From contig JAESII010000013.1 of the NCBI GenBank assembly GCA_016756725.1, positions 1 to 40,413 of the forward strand: 40,413 nt of DNA, given 5' to 3'. The stretch comes from Synergistaceae bacterium (lineage in GTDB: Bacteria; Synergistota; Synergistia; Synergistales; Aminithiophilaceae). The position numbers and the translations under genes are program-made. The notes below the pieces were generated by a model. That model did not search any database. It saw only the letters and a program-made list of their open reading frames with translations, and was not told where the DNA came from. Positions 21,902 to 29,747 of the stretch are shown one piece after another (the first letter of the stretch is position 1; the number at the start of each line of letters is the position of its first letter).

Positions 21902-22956
21902 GACGGCTCCTCCTGCAGAAGGGACTCGCGTTTCCAGAAGCGCCGCTGCGTCGACCGGTGGTAGTCGCTGATCTCCTGCCCCTCGTCGAGGTCGGCCACC
22001 GCCTCTTCCCAGCAGAAGAGGCGGAAATCGAGTTCGTCGGCGGAGGCGACGATGAGGGCCTCCGGCGACGCCGGGAGAACGGGCGAGCCGTATTCCTTCT
22101 GTCCGTGATGGCTCAGGATGATGTGGCCCAGGAGGGTCCGCGCGTCTCCTTCGAGGCCGAATTCCTCGGCCAGCCGGGAGAAGAGGGCAAAGCCCAGGGG
22201 GATGTGGTCCAGGAAGGTCCCCTCGACGGTCACCGCTGGCGTGGGGTTGAGGGAGTAGGCCTCGATCTTGCCGATATCGTGAAGAAGGGCGCCGGCCACG
22301 GTGAGCCCCACGTCGACGGCGGCGCCCCGGCCTCGGCTGGCCTCGGCGAGGACCCGGGCGTTCTCGGCGACGGCCAGGGTGTGCTCCAGAAGGCCGTGGA
22401 CGTAGGCGTGATGATGGCTCACGGCGGCCGGGGCGACGCGGAAAAGCTCCCCCCGTTCACCGGAGAAGACGTGATCGAGAAAGGCCCGGACCGGATCAGG
22501 CGTGAGGGCCTTGAGGACATCGAGACGACGCTCCAGCTCCTCCAGGGGAATGGGAGAACGCTGGACGTAGTCGTGAGAGGGGTAACGGTCCTGGTCGAGC
22601 AGGTAGAGGCCCGTGAAGTTGACCTGGGGCTTGCCGTTGAAGGAGACCCGTTTGCCCCGGACACCGATGACCTGGCCGTCAAGGGCGTCCCGCTCGAGGC
22701 GGTCGCCGTTGTCGATGCGGAGCGGATTCGCCTCGTCCCGGTAATCCCACCAGCCCGCATCGGCCCAGACCTTGCCTTCGACGGTCCCCGTCCTGTCCAT
22801 GATGAGGAGATCCCAGAAGGGACGGTCGTTCCGGTCCTTACGGCGCGAGATCTTCTGAACGACGAAGGTCCCCTTGAAGGAGTCCCCTTCGGCGAGGCTG
22901 CGGATGTCGGCGACGGTAAGCCGCCCTGTCGGTTCTGTCAATGATCTGCCCTCCAT
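21898..22956 (-). CDS. YhaM-type 3'-5' exoribonuclease (OB-fold + HD domain)
   Basis: 352 residues in the order seen in Bacillus YhaM. The OB-fold nucleic-acid-binding domain spans about 15-120 (FVVQKISRRKDRNDRPFWDL, VNFTGLYLLD). The HD phosphohydrolase domain spans about 160-310 with HHHAYVHGLLEHT, GALLHDIGKIEAY and HIILSHHGQKEYGSP, giving the HD metal site. The family degrades short RNA from the 3' end. ATG 22956 has a weak ribosome site; TTG 22941 has GGAGGG 7 nt upstream and may be the true start (347 residues). It is 8 nt after apgM and overlaps the pseudouridine synthase by 4 nt. Confidence 0.9.
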   Translation of the reverse strand: MEGRSLTEPTGRLTVADIRSLAEGDSFKGTFVVQKISRRKDRNDRPFWDLLIMDRTGTVEGKVWADAGWWDYRDEANPLRIDNGDRLERDALDGQVIGVRGKRVSFNGKPQVNFTGLYLLDQDRYPSHDYVQRSPIPLEELERRLDVLKALTPDPVRAFLDHVFSGERGELFRVAPAAVSHHHAYVHGLLEHTLAVAENARVLAEASRGRGAAVDVGLTVAGALLHDIGKIEAYSLNPTPAVTVEGTFLDHIPLGFALFSRLAEEFGLEGDARTLLGHIILSHHGQKEYGSPVLPASPEALIVASADELDFRLFCWEEAVADLDEGQEISDYHRSTQRRFWKRESLLQEEPS

Positions 22957-22964
22957 GGCGCCGA

Positions 22965-24173
22965 TCAGGCGCCGTATTTCATCAGCCTCAGGGCATGGGC
23001 GAGCATGAGGCCCATCAGCCCCGAAGCGTCCATTCTTCCCAGCCCCCCTCTGGCGCAGACCCGTTCGCCGAAGGAGATGACGTCGTCGGGACGCCCGTAG
23101 GGGCTGAAGAAAAGGAGCGGAACCGGGTGCCAGGAATGCCCCCTCAGAAGGCTCGGCGTGCTGTGATCGCCCGTGACGGCCAGCACCGTCGGCTGAAGGT
23201 CGACGAGAATGGGCAGGTCTTCGTCGAAGGCCTCAAGGGCCCGGACCTTGCCGGCGAAATCGCCGTCTTCGCCCCGCAGATGAGGGGTCTTGACGTGGAT
23301 GAAGAAGAAGTCGTAGTCGTCCCAGTAGGCCTGGACGGCGTGGAAGAGATCCTTCGGACGGGGCCCGGCCTCAAGAACCTCCATGCCGACGAGGCGGGCA
23401 AGGCCCCGATACATGGGGTAGGCAGCCAGGGCGGCCGACCGGGTCTTGTAGAGCTCCTCCAGGGTCGGCAGATCGGGGCGGGTAGAAAAACCCCGCAAGA
23501 GGCAGCCCGAAACTTCGGGATCACCGTCGAGGATCTCCCGGGTCCGGGCAAGGAAGGCGTTGACGACGGAGGCCGTGAAAGAGGCCTGAGGCACCAGAGG
23601 CCGGCATTCCCTGAAGGCGCGCCCCTCCTTCTGCGGATCGGCGTCACTGAGACGGAAATCGAGGTCAGGGCCGGAAAAGACGGCCACGAAACGGTGGTCC
23701 TCGGCGGGATGAAGGGCGACGGAGACGCCGTCGATGGGTCCCATCTCCCTCTGAAGCCGTTCCAGGACCCTCCGGCTCCGTTCCGTCGAGATCCGACCGG
23801 CCCTCCGGTCGACGACGATCTCCCTTTCGCCGATGCGGCAGAGGTTGCCTCGGGCACAGACGTCGCCGGGGGCCACAGGCGCCTCGACGCCGAGGGCTTC
23901 GATGACGCCCCGACCGACGGGACAATCGGGACCGTAACCGAAGAGGGCCAGATGACCCGGGCCGCTGCCGACGGTGACGCCAGGCCCCATCATCTCGAGC
24001 AGTCCCGTCTCCCCCCGGGCGGCAAGCTCATCGAGGTGCGGCGTCCGGGCCGATTCGAGCTCCGTCAGTCCCTTGGGGCCGGGCAAACCGCCGAGGCCGT
24101 CGACGACGAGCAGGACCATCTTGGTGAGATTTTCCACGGCCAGGCTGCTGAGCAACTCCATCCGAGACGTCAC
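22965..24173 (-). CDS. apgM: Cofactor-independent phosphoglycerate mutase, archaeal (ApgM) type
   Basis: 402 residues from GTG 24173, which has GGGAGG 8 nt upstream. Alkaline-phosphatase-superfamily metal enzyme interconverting 2- and 3-phosphoglycerate. VLLVVDGLGGLP supplies the first Asp (25) and GVTVGSGPGHLALFGY the phosphorylated Ser (70). FFIHVKTPHLRGEDGD and VTGDHSTPSLL...HSWHPVPLL carry the remaining metal ligands. The length matches the archaeal ApgM family (about 400) rather than bacterial GpmI (about 510). It lies 147 nt downstream of the serine-biosynthesis operon, which uses its product 3-phosphoglycerate. Several imperfect GC-rich hairpins fill the gap; I saw no clear promoter there. 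Confidence 0.93.
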   Translation of the reverse strand: MTSRMELLSSLAVENLTKMVLLVVDGLGGLPGPKGLTELESARTPHLDELAARGETGLLEMMGPGVTVGSGPGHLALFGYGPDCPVGRGVIEALGVEAPVAPGDVCARGNLCRIGEREIVVDRRAGRISTERSRRVLERLQREMGPIDGVSVALHPAEDHRFVAVFSGPDLDFRLSDADPQKEGRAFRECRPLVPQASFTASVVNAFLARTREILDGDPEVSGCLLRGFSTRPDLPTLEELYKTRSAALAAYPMYRGLARLVGMEVLEAGPRPKDLFHAVQAYWDDYDFFFIHVKTPHLRGEDGDFAGKVRALEAFDEDLPILVDLQPTVLAVTGDHSTPSLLRGHSWHPVPLLFFSPYGRPDDVISFGERVCARGGLGRMDASGLMGLMLAHALRLMKYGA

Positions 24174-24319
24174 GATCTTCACCTCCCGAATCGGGCCGGT
24201 CGCAAAAGAGGAGGTCCTCCTTCTCCAAGGCCCTTTTCGGCCTCTCCGGCGAGGAGGGGCCGTCTCCTATTCTACTATGAGCCGGAAAGGGAAGGCCGGA
24301 GTTCTCAGCCGCTCTGTCT

Positions 24320-24952
24320 TTAAAGTCCCTTCTGGTGCGGCCTGTGGTAGGGGGCGCCGAGATGGCAGGCATCGCCCAGGAGGGGAATCGACCAGCCCCG
24401 GGCCGTCCTCTCGACGAGGCTGACGCTGCCGTTGCCGACCTGAAAGCGCCAGAAACAGCGCAGGGGCATCTCCAGCCAGGCACAGAGGAGGACCTTGATG
24501 ACGGCGTCATGGGCGGCGACGAGGACCTGGTCCCCGCCGGCGGCGACGATCGTCTCCAGGGCCAGAAGGGCCCTGTTCTGAACGTCGAGAAGTGATTCCC
24601 CCTCGGGCATGGCCAGAAGGTGAGGCGTCTCGTGCCACCGGGCGAGGTCACCGGGCCAGCGCCGCTCCACCTCGTCGGCCTGGAGACCTTCCCAGAGGCC
24701 GTGGGAGATTTCCGTCAGTCCCGGCTCGACGTCGACGGCCTTTTTCTGCCTTTCGGCCACGGCCTGGGCGGTGTCGAAGGCCCGAGAAAGGGGACTGCTC
24801 CAGAGGCGGTCAAAGGGAACCTTCTCCAGGGCGTCGGCGAGGAGATTCGCCTGCTCCCGGCCCCGCCCGTTGAGGGCGATATCCCTCTGTCCCTGGAAGC
24901 GGCCAGCCACATTCCAGTCCGTCTCGCCATGGCGCACAATGAAAAGCCTCAT
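24320..24952 (-). CDS. Histidine phosphatase (dPGM-like); candidate phosphoserine phosphatase
   Basis: 210 residues of the phosphoglycerate-mutase-like histidine phosphatase family. RHGETDWN at 7-14 holds the catalytic His8, LWSSPLSRAFDTA the phosphate-binding Arg, GLTEISHGLWEG the acidic residue, and VLVAAHDAVIKVLL the second catalytic His. Such proteins act as phosphatases on small metabolites. It starts 3 nt after serA in an operon with a class V aminotransferase, which makes it the natural candidate for the last step of serine synthesis. A precedent is the metal-independent phosphoserine phosphatase of this family in Hydrogenobacter thermophilus. CobC-like or general phosphatase roles remain possible. 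Confidence 0.85.
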   Translation of the reverse strand: MRLFIVRHGETDWNVAGRFQGQRDIALNGRGREQANLLADALEKVPFDRLWSSPLSRAFDTAQAVAERQKKAVDVEPGLTEISHGLWEGLQADEVERRWPGDLARWHETPHLLAMPEGESLLDVQNRALLALETIVAAGGDQVLVAAHDAVIKVLLCAWLEMPLRCFWRFQVGNGSVSLVERTARGWSIPLLGDACHLGAPYHRPHQKGL

Positions 24953-24955
24953 CGT

Positions 24956-26596
24956 CTAGATCCCCTCCGCGAATTTGACCGTTTCGGCCCAGAGCACATC
25001 GGGGTCGCTCCGGAACCGTTCCAGAAGCTCCTTGGGCACGTCGTGGTCGATCTGAAGGGCCCCGAGAGCGAGACCGCTGCCGTTTCTCCGTCCCAGGGCG
25101 AAGTTGGCTATGTTGACGCGGGCCTCACCGAGCATCGTCCCCACCTTGCCGATGACACCGGGCCTGTCGTGATTGCTGAAGAGGAAAAGCCGCCCTTCGG
25201 GAACGACGTCGATCCAGTAGCCGTTGAGGCCGACGACGCGCTGCTTGCCCTCTTCGGTGACGGTGGCGCTGAGGGTGATGCCCTCGCTGTCGTCACCGAC
25301 GCGGATCTCGACGAGATTCTGGTAGGTCGTCGATTCGCCCCTCACCTCGTCGACGGGGATGGCCCGATCTTCGGCCAGAAGGGGGGCCGACATGTAATTC
25401 ACCTCCGGACCCTGATGAACCTCGAAGAAGCCCTTGAGGAAGCTCACCGTGTAGGGCGAGTAGCGGTAGGGCAGTTCGAAGCGGACCCGCTCCTCCTCGT
25501 CGGAGAAAAGGGGCCCCCGGAGGGTGACGCTCATCCGGCGGGGAGCCCCCACGAGGAGGTTGGCCGCCAGGATGCCGAGCTTGCGCGCCAGGGAGAGATA
25601 CTGCTTCTTGCTCCCTGTCAGGACGCTCTCCATGAAGGGCAGGTTGACGGCGTGCTCGTAGGGCTGGCCCCGGAGGGCGGCGAGGACGTTGACGGCTGCG
25701 ATGGAGGCGACGGCCGACTGGGCCTCCTGGGTGTTGGCCCCGATGTGGGGCGTCAGGACGACGCGGTCACGGAGGTCGGGAGCCAGGAGGGGATGATCGG
25801 GCTGAGGCGGTTCGACGCTGAAGGCGTCGAAGGCGGCCCCGGAAAGCCGTCCCTCCCGGATGGCCTCGGCAAGGAGTCCCTCGTCGACGAGGCCGCCCCG
25901 GGCGCAGTTGATGAAGTAGGCACCGGCCTTCATGGCCTTGATCTCCCTGGCGCCGATCATGCCCCGCGTCTCCTCCGTCAGGGGGACATGAAGGGTCACC
26001 ACGTCGGCCAGGGCAAGGGCGCCGGAAAGATCGGAGGCGAGGGAGACACCGATCTTCTCGGCCCGCCCCGTCGAAATGTAGGGATCATAGGCGGCCACAT
26101 CCATGCCGAAGGCCCTGGCCCGGATCGCCACCTGGGAACCGATACGGCCCAGGCCGACGACGAGGAGCTTTTTGCCCTGAAGTTGGCGGCCCATGAAGTC
26201 CTTGCGGCGCCACTGGCCGCTCATGAGGGAGCTGTGGGCCTGAGGCAGGCGCCGGACGAGAGCCAGCATGAGAGCCAGGGTCTGTTCCGTCGCAGCCAGG
26301 GTGTTGCCCGTCGGGGCGTTGATGACGACGATGCCGCGACGGCTCGCCTCGGCGAGATCGATGTTGTCGACGCCGACGCCGGCCCGTCCGACGACGCGAA
26401 GCCTTTTGCCGTGATCGAGAACCTCCCGGTCCAGAGGCGTGCCGCTCCGGGTCACGAGGGCATCGACGTCGGCGACGGCCTCAAGGAGCTCGGCCCGGCT
26501 CAGGCCGATCTTCTGCTCCAACTGGACATCCGGGGCGGAAGCGAAGACCTCCAGACCGGCCTCATGGATGTTTTCCGTGACGAGTACGCGAAACAT
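24956..26596 (-). CDS. serA: D-3-phosphoglycerate dehydrogenase
   Basis: First step of serine synthesis: NAD-dependent oxidation of 3-phosphoglycerate to 3-phosphohydroxypyruvate. 546 residues from ATG 26596 (a GTG at 26605 is less likely). The substrate domain is at 1-98, the NAD-binding domain has GLGRIGSQV (148-156), CARGGLVDEGLLAEAI holds the substrate Arg, and LTPHIGANTQEAQ the catalytic His. An intervening ASB domain (about 320-450) is followed by a C-terminal ACT domain (about 470-546, LFLFSNHDRPGVIGKVG), the usual serine-feedback site. It lies 5 nt after the aminotransferase and 3 nt before the histidine phosphatase. Confidence 0.96.
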   Translation of the reverse strand: MFRVLVTENIHEAGLEVFASAPDVQLEQKIGLSRAELLEAVADVDALVTRSGTPLDREVLDHGKRLRVVGRAGVGVDNIDLAEASRRGIVVINAPTGNTLAATEQTLALMLALVRRLPQAHSSLMSGQWRRKDFMGRQLQGKKLLVVGLGRIGSQVAIRARAFGMDVAAYDPYISTGRAEKIGVSLASDLSGALALADVVTLHVPLTEETRGMIGAREIKAMKAGAYFINCARGGLVDEGLLAEAIREGRLSGAAFDAFSVEPPQPDHPLLAPDLRDRVVLTPHIGANTQEAQSAVASIAAVNVLAALRGQPYEHAVNLPFMESVLTGSKKQYLSLARKLGILAANLLVGAPRRMSVTLRGPLFSDEEERVRFELPYRYSPYTVSFLKGFFEVHQGPEVNYMSAPLLAEDRAIPVDEVRGESTTYQNLVEIRVGDDSEGITLSATVTEEGKQRVVGLNGYWIDVVPEGRLFLFSNHDRPGVIGKVGTMLGEARVNIANFALGRRNGSGLALGALQIDHDVPKELLERFRSDPDVLWAETVKFAEGI

Positions 26597-26601
26597 GGAC
26601 C

Positions 26602-27741
26602 TCACTCCTTCCAGCCCTCAAAGGCGGCTTCGATGAAATCTCGACCGCCGTCGAGGCCGATCTCTCGCATGGCTCCGTAAAGCCCTCCCAGGACGAGGGC
26701 CAGCTCGGGCCACCTCTCGTCACCGTAATGGGCCAGGCGGAGAATCTGACCTTTGAGCTCCTTCTGCCCCCCGGCGGCCTCGATGCCGAGTTTCCGCAGG
26801 GCCCTCTGGAGGTCGACGGCCCGACCTTCGGGAACGGAGAGGGCCGTGACGCCTGACGATCGTGCCGCCCTCTCCTCGACGAAGGGAACCAGGCCCAAGG
26901 CGGCGGCTCCGGCGGCGAGGGCCTTGGCAAAGCGCTTTCTTTGGGCGAAACGGAGGTCCAGACCGATCTCGGCCATCGCCGAAAGGGCTGCGTCCAGGGA
27001 AAGAAGAAGGCCCACAGGAGGGGTGTAGGGGTTTTCGGGAGCCTCTCTCTCAAGGGAACGGCGGTGCAGGCCGACGTCGAAATAGTAGCTCGCCGACGGG
27101 ACGGAGCGACTCTTTTCCCAGGCCTGAGGCGACAGCCAGAGCAGGGCCACCCCTGGCGGCGTGACGAGCCCCTTCTGGCTTGCCGAGGCCAGACCGTCGA
27201 CACCCCAGTCCTGGGGGCGACAGTCCATGGCCCCCAGGGAGCTGACGGCGTCAACGAGGACCAGGGGGCGCCCCTCTTCGGGCAGCTCCGCCAGAAGCGC
27301 TTCGATGTCGTTGGTGACGCCCGTCGACGTCTCGTTGTGGGTCAGGAGAAGAACCGTCGTCTCCCGGTGGTCGGCCAGGGCCTTCCTGAAAGTCGCCACG
27401 TCGACGGCCTTCCCCGGCTCGACATCGACGGCGGCGACAGTCGCTCCGCGGCGGCCGACGATCTCCCGGAAACGCTCGCCGAAGACCCCGCAGGAGAGGG
27501 AGAGGACCTTGTCGTCCGGTGCGACGAGATTCATGGCCAGAGCCTCAAGGGCACCCGTTCCCGAACCGGGCAGGAGTAGGACGGGGCCGTCGACATTCAT
27601 CAGATCTCTCAGGCGGTTCTGAAGCCGCTTCAGGAGGGCCGAGAAACGGGGACTGCGATGGCTCATCATGGGCGACGCCCCGGCGAGCAGGACATCAGGG
27701 GCCGTCGTCACGGGACCGGGCGTGAAAAGGTGTTCTGCCAT
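26602..27741 (-). CDS. Class V aminotransferase of the serine operon (SgaA/AGXT-like; probable phosphoserine transaminase role)
   Basis: 379 residues, fold type I, class V. FTPGPVTTAPDVL and PMMSHRSPRF start the protein, THNETSTGV (134-142) and VDAVSSLG (163-170) contact PLP, and Lys190 in SASQKGLVTPPG forms the Schiff base. By sequence it resembles serine-glyoxylate/alanine-glyoxylate aminotransferases. Next to serA, such enzymes are thought to replace SerC, making phosphoserine (or serine) from the hydroxypyruvate. The ATG follows AAGGAGG. It is the first structural gene of the operon, behind a leader ORF rich in serine codons and an intrinsic terminator 25 nt before its start, so its transcription is probably attenuated in response to serine. 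Confidence 0.92.
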   Translation of the reverse strand: MAEHLFTPGPVTTAPDVLLAGASPMMSHRSPRFSALLKRLQNRLRDLMNVDGPVLLLPGSGTGALEALAMNLVAPDDKVLSLSCGVFGERFREIVGRRGATVAAVDVEPGKAVDVATFRKALADHRETTVLLLTHNETSTGVTNDIEALLAELPEEGRPLVLVDAVSSLGAMDCRPQDWGVDGLASASQKGLVTPPGVALLWLSPQAWEKSRSVPSASYYFDVGLHRRSLEREAPENPYTPPVGLLLSLDAALSAMAEIGLDLRFAQRKRFAKALAAGAAALGLVPFVEERAARSSGVTALSVPEGRAVDLQRALRKLGIEAAGGQKELKGQILRLAHYGDERWPELALVLGGLYGAMREIGLDGGRDFIEAAFEGWKE

Positions 27742-27766
27742 GGGAGATGACCTCCTTCAGGTGATC

Positions 27767-27797
27767 AAAAAAAGACGGGCCTTCTCTCGGCCCGTCT
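27767..27797 (-). terminator. Intrinsic terminator in the leader of the serine operon (attenuator)
   Basis: On the minus strand AGACGGGCC (27797-27789), 7-nt loop, GGCCCGTCT (27781-27773), then a T run ending at 27767. The 9-bp perfect stem and T tail make a textbook terminator. It lies 54 nt after the leader ORF stop and 25 nt before the aminotransferase ATG, downstream of the operon's promoter, so it can only regulate this operon. The rest of the 27742-28082 gap holds the leader ORF, the promoter and a weak hairpin after the RocB-type gene. Confidence 0.9.
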
Positions 27798-27850
27798 GTA
27801 CGTCGTCTTGTGGACGAAATAGGGGTGGCTTTGCTCCGCTCTCCTGACCC

Positions 27851-27949
27851 TCAGGCCCCCCGGCCGGCATATAGACAAACTGCGCTCACCCCGAGGAGGG
27901 ATGAACGACTGGCTGAGCCGGACCAACAGGAAAAGAGGACAATCGCCAC
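27851..27949 (-). CDS. Serine-rich leader peptide of the serine biosynthesis operon
   Basis: 32 codons from GTG 27949 to TGA 27853-27851, starting about 23 nt after the predicted transcription start, with AAAGGGG 8 nt upstream. The peptide has Ser at residues 7, 10, 12, 14, 16, 17 and 22; the run SCWSGSASRSS has six Ser in eleven codons, using TCC, TCA and AGT. The GTG is the only plausible start, because an in-frame TAG lies six codons upstream. Layout (promoter, short leader ORF, terminator, ribosome site, serA operon) equals classical attenuation: stalling at Ser codons when charged tRNA-Ser is scarce would prevent the terminator from forming. Translation is inferred. Confidence 0.7.
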   Translation of the reverse strand: MAIVLFSCWSGSASRSSLLGVSAVCLYAGRGA

Positions 27950-27978
27950 GGGAAACGCCCCTTTCTACGAATGGAGCC

Positions 27979-28007
27979 TTTATAGCACCTGTTTCACGAA
28001 CCGTCAA
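27979..28007 (-). promoter_or_regulatory. Serine operon promoter, TTGACG-17-TATAAA
   Basis: On the minus strand TTGACG (28007-28002), an exact 17-bp spacer and TATAAA (27984-27979). Start near 27972 gives a leader of about 230 nt that contains the serine-rich ORF and the attenuator. Confidence 0.8.
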
Positions 28008-28082
28008 GAACCAAAACCGAAGACCCGCCAGCGGTGACGGTCCCTTCCAGGCCGATTCCGCCACCCGTAGTCATCGAAGAGG

Positions 28083-29729
28083 TCAGGGTGCCAGTTTTTC
28101 GACGAGACTCCTGACGAGGGCCGGCAGAACGTCGAGGGCATAGCCCAGGTGAACCCGCTCGGAGAGCTTGTGGGCATCGCGGCCGATGGGGCCGAGGTTC
28201 ACGATGGCCATGTCGAGGGAAGCCATCTCCTCCAGGGGAAGGGCGTAGAGCCTCCCGTAGCCGGGAACGTTGGCCTCGTAGGAGGCCATCGACGCCGCCC
28301 CTCCGGGAAGACTGCAGTAGCTCAGGTCACAGACGCCCTCATAGAGGGAGCGGATCCGGAGATCGACGCCGAAGCGCTCCCGTGCCTCGGCGACGAGAGA
28401 GGCGACGGCCTCTGCCACGGTCCTGTCCCGACCCCTGGAGGTGTCGTGAACCCGATGGGGATAGCAGGGCATGAGATAGCCGACGACGGCGAAAGGCCCC
28501 CTCTCTCCCGAGAGAGTCACCAGGCCGTCGACGAGGGCCAGGGCCCGGTCGCGCTCATCGCCGCAGGACCGTTCAAGAAGACGCCTTTCCTCGGCCTTGA
28601 AGGCCTCGTCGCCGAGGCGGGCCCGTACGGTTTCACGCAACCTTTCATAGGTGTGGACCGTCATCGTCCAGTCAGGCAGGGCCGCCTCGGGCTTGCCGAG
28701 AAGGAAAAAGGCCTCCGCCGAGCGGCGTTGCTGGTCGATGGCACGTCGTCCTGCCTCCGCAGCGAGAGAACGGACCCGCTCCAGGAGTTCGCCGGGCCCG
28801 ACGGTGGCCGTGAAGTAGCTGTAGTAGGAACAGGACCGATCCGACGGGGAACAGCAGTACTGCTCGCGCCGGTCGCGGTGGCGGAGCGAGGCGAAGGGAG
28901 TGAAGGCCTCGCCGTCGAGGCAATCGGCCAGTTCGGGACGACCCTCGACGAGGACGTCGAAGTGGGCCGTCATGAGGTTGGCGTTGAGCCCTTCGTAATA
29001 CTCTCCCAGGTGCGTTTCGCGGCCGACGAAATAGACGAAGGGGTTGATCTTGCCGACGGCGCCGAGGTGGACCGAGGCGCGGTTGCCGTCACCGGTGCCG
29101 ATGGAGGGCTCACCGTCGACGCAGGTCGTGAAGCGGAGCCCCTCCTCGTCACAAAAGCGCCTCAGCAGGGGAAGGGCAGCCACCATGCCGCCCGAGTTGG
29201 CCTCCTCATCGGGAACGGCGAGGAGGGCCACGTTCGTTCTGAGCGTCTCCCTGCGAGAGGGCAGGTCGGCTAGGACGGAGGCGAAGACGGCGACGCCCGT
29301 CTTCATGTCGGCCACGCCGCGCCCGAAGAGCCACTGGCCCGAGGCGAGGTCGGCCCGGGCCTGCTGGGACAGGTCGGCGGCACCCACGGCGGAGGTGTAG
29401 CCCTCGGCATCGAAGGCCAGAGGCGCCAGAGGGCCGCAGACGTCGACGCCGACGACATCGAGATGGCCCATGAGAAGGACCGTCTCGGCCACGGCCTCTT
29501 CGGCCCGGACGAGGGCGAAGAGGATTTCCCTTCCCTCTGCGTCTCCTTCCCAGGGAAGGAGACGCAAGTCTCCGGGGCGGTCGTGAAAGTAGGCGAGCCC
29601 GGCCAGACGATCGCGGAGCAGCCTCATGACGGCCCGCTCCGTCCTGCCGCAGGGAGAGACGCTGGGGATGGCGACGAGGTCGAGAATGAGGCGGTAGAGA
29701 CTGTCACGGTCGGGGCCGAAGGAAGCCAA
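28083..29729 (-). CDS. RocB-type M20 peptidase
   Basis: 548 residues. The M20 metal-ligand blocks are present: LLMGHLDVVGV (His/Asp), GRGVADMKTGVAV (bridging Asp) and VPDEEANSGGM (Glu pair). The long inserted domain and the C-terminal LGPIGRDAHKLSERVHLGYA match the RocB family (arginine-utilisation protein of Bacillus, function unproven). A Cys/Ser/Tyr-rich segment YCCSPSDRSCSYYSYFTA occupies the middle domain. It follows the B3/4-domain gene by 18 nt. After its stop a weak hairpin (about 28024-28044) with a T-rich tail may end transcription. It could hydrolyse dipeptides or acylated amino acids, fitting an amino-acid fermenter. Confidence 0.9.
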   Translation of the reverse strand: MASFGPDRDSLYRLILDLVAIPSVSPCGRTERAVMRLLRDRLAGLAYFHDRPGDLRLLPWEGDAEGREILFALVRAEEAVAETVLLMGHLDVVGVDVCGPLAPLAFDAEGYTSAVGAADLSQQARADLASGQWLFGRGVADMKTGVAVFASVLADLPSRRETLRTNVALLAVPDEEANSGGMVAALPLLRRFCDEEGLRFTTCVDGEPSIGTGDGNRASVHLGAVGKINPFVYFVGRETHLGEYYEGLNANLMTAHFDVLVEGRPELADCLDGEAFTPFASLRHRDRREQYCCSPSDRSCSYYSYFTATVGPGELLERVRSLAAEAGRRAIDQQRRSAEAFFLLGKPEAALPDWTMTVHTYERLRETVRARLGDEAFKAEERRLLERSCGDERDRALALVDGLVTLSGERGPFAVVGYLMPCYPHRVHDTSRGRDRTVAEAVASLVAEARERFGVDLRIRSLYEGVCDLSYCSLPGGAASMASYEANVPGYGRLYALPLEEMASLDMAIVNLGPIGRDAHKLSERVHLGYALDVLPALVRSLVEKLAP

Positions 29730-29747
29730 GGTCCGTCCTCCCCTCGT

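Noticed and set aside
24174..24319. Structured RNA or riboswitch upstream of apgM
   Set aside because: Several short GC-rich inverted repeats exist, including AGGAGGTCCTCCT, but there is no known motif, terminator T run or promoter to support a regulatory element.
24620..26680. A 686-codon plus-strand open frame
   Set aside because: It lies opposite serA and the histidine phosphatase, whose motifs are unmistakable. High GC makes long antisense frames common, and this one has no recognisable domain.
27742..27972. T-box, glutamine (glnA) or glycine riboswitch in the serine operon leader
   Set aside because: The T-box AGGGTGGNACCGCG signature is absent. A CGTTCATC stretch recalls the glnA motif, but the rest of that consensus is missing. 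No glycine-aptamer core is seen. A novel riboswitch cannot be excluded.
27765..28064. A 99-codon minus-strand frame overlapping the serine leader
   Set aside because: It would start upstream of the promoter and run through the terminator. The shorter frame beginning after the promoter fits the leader logic better.
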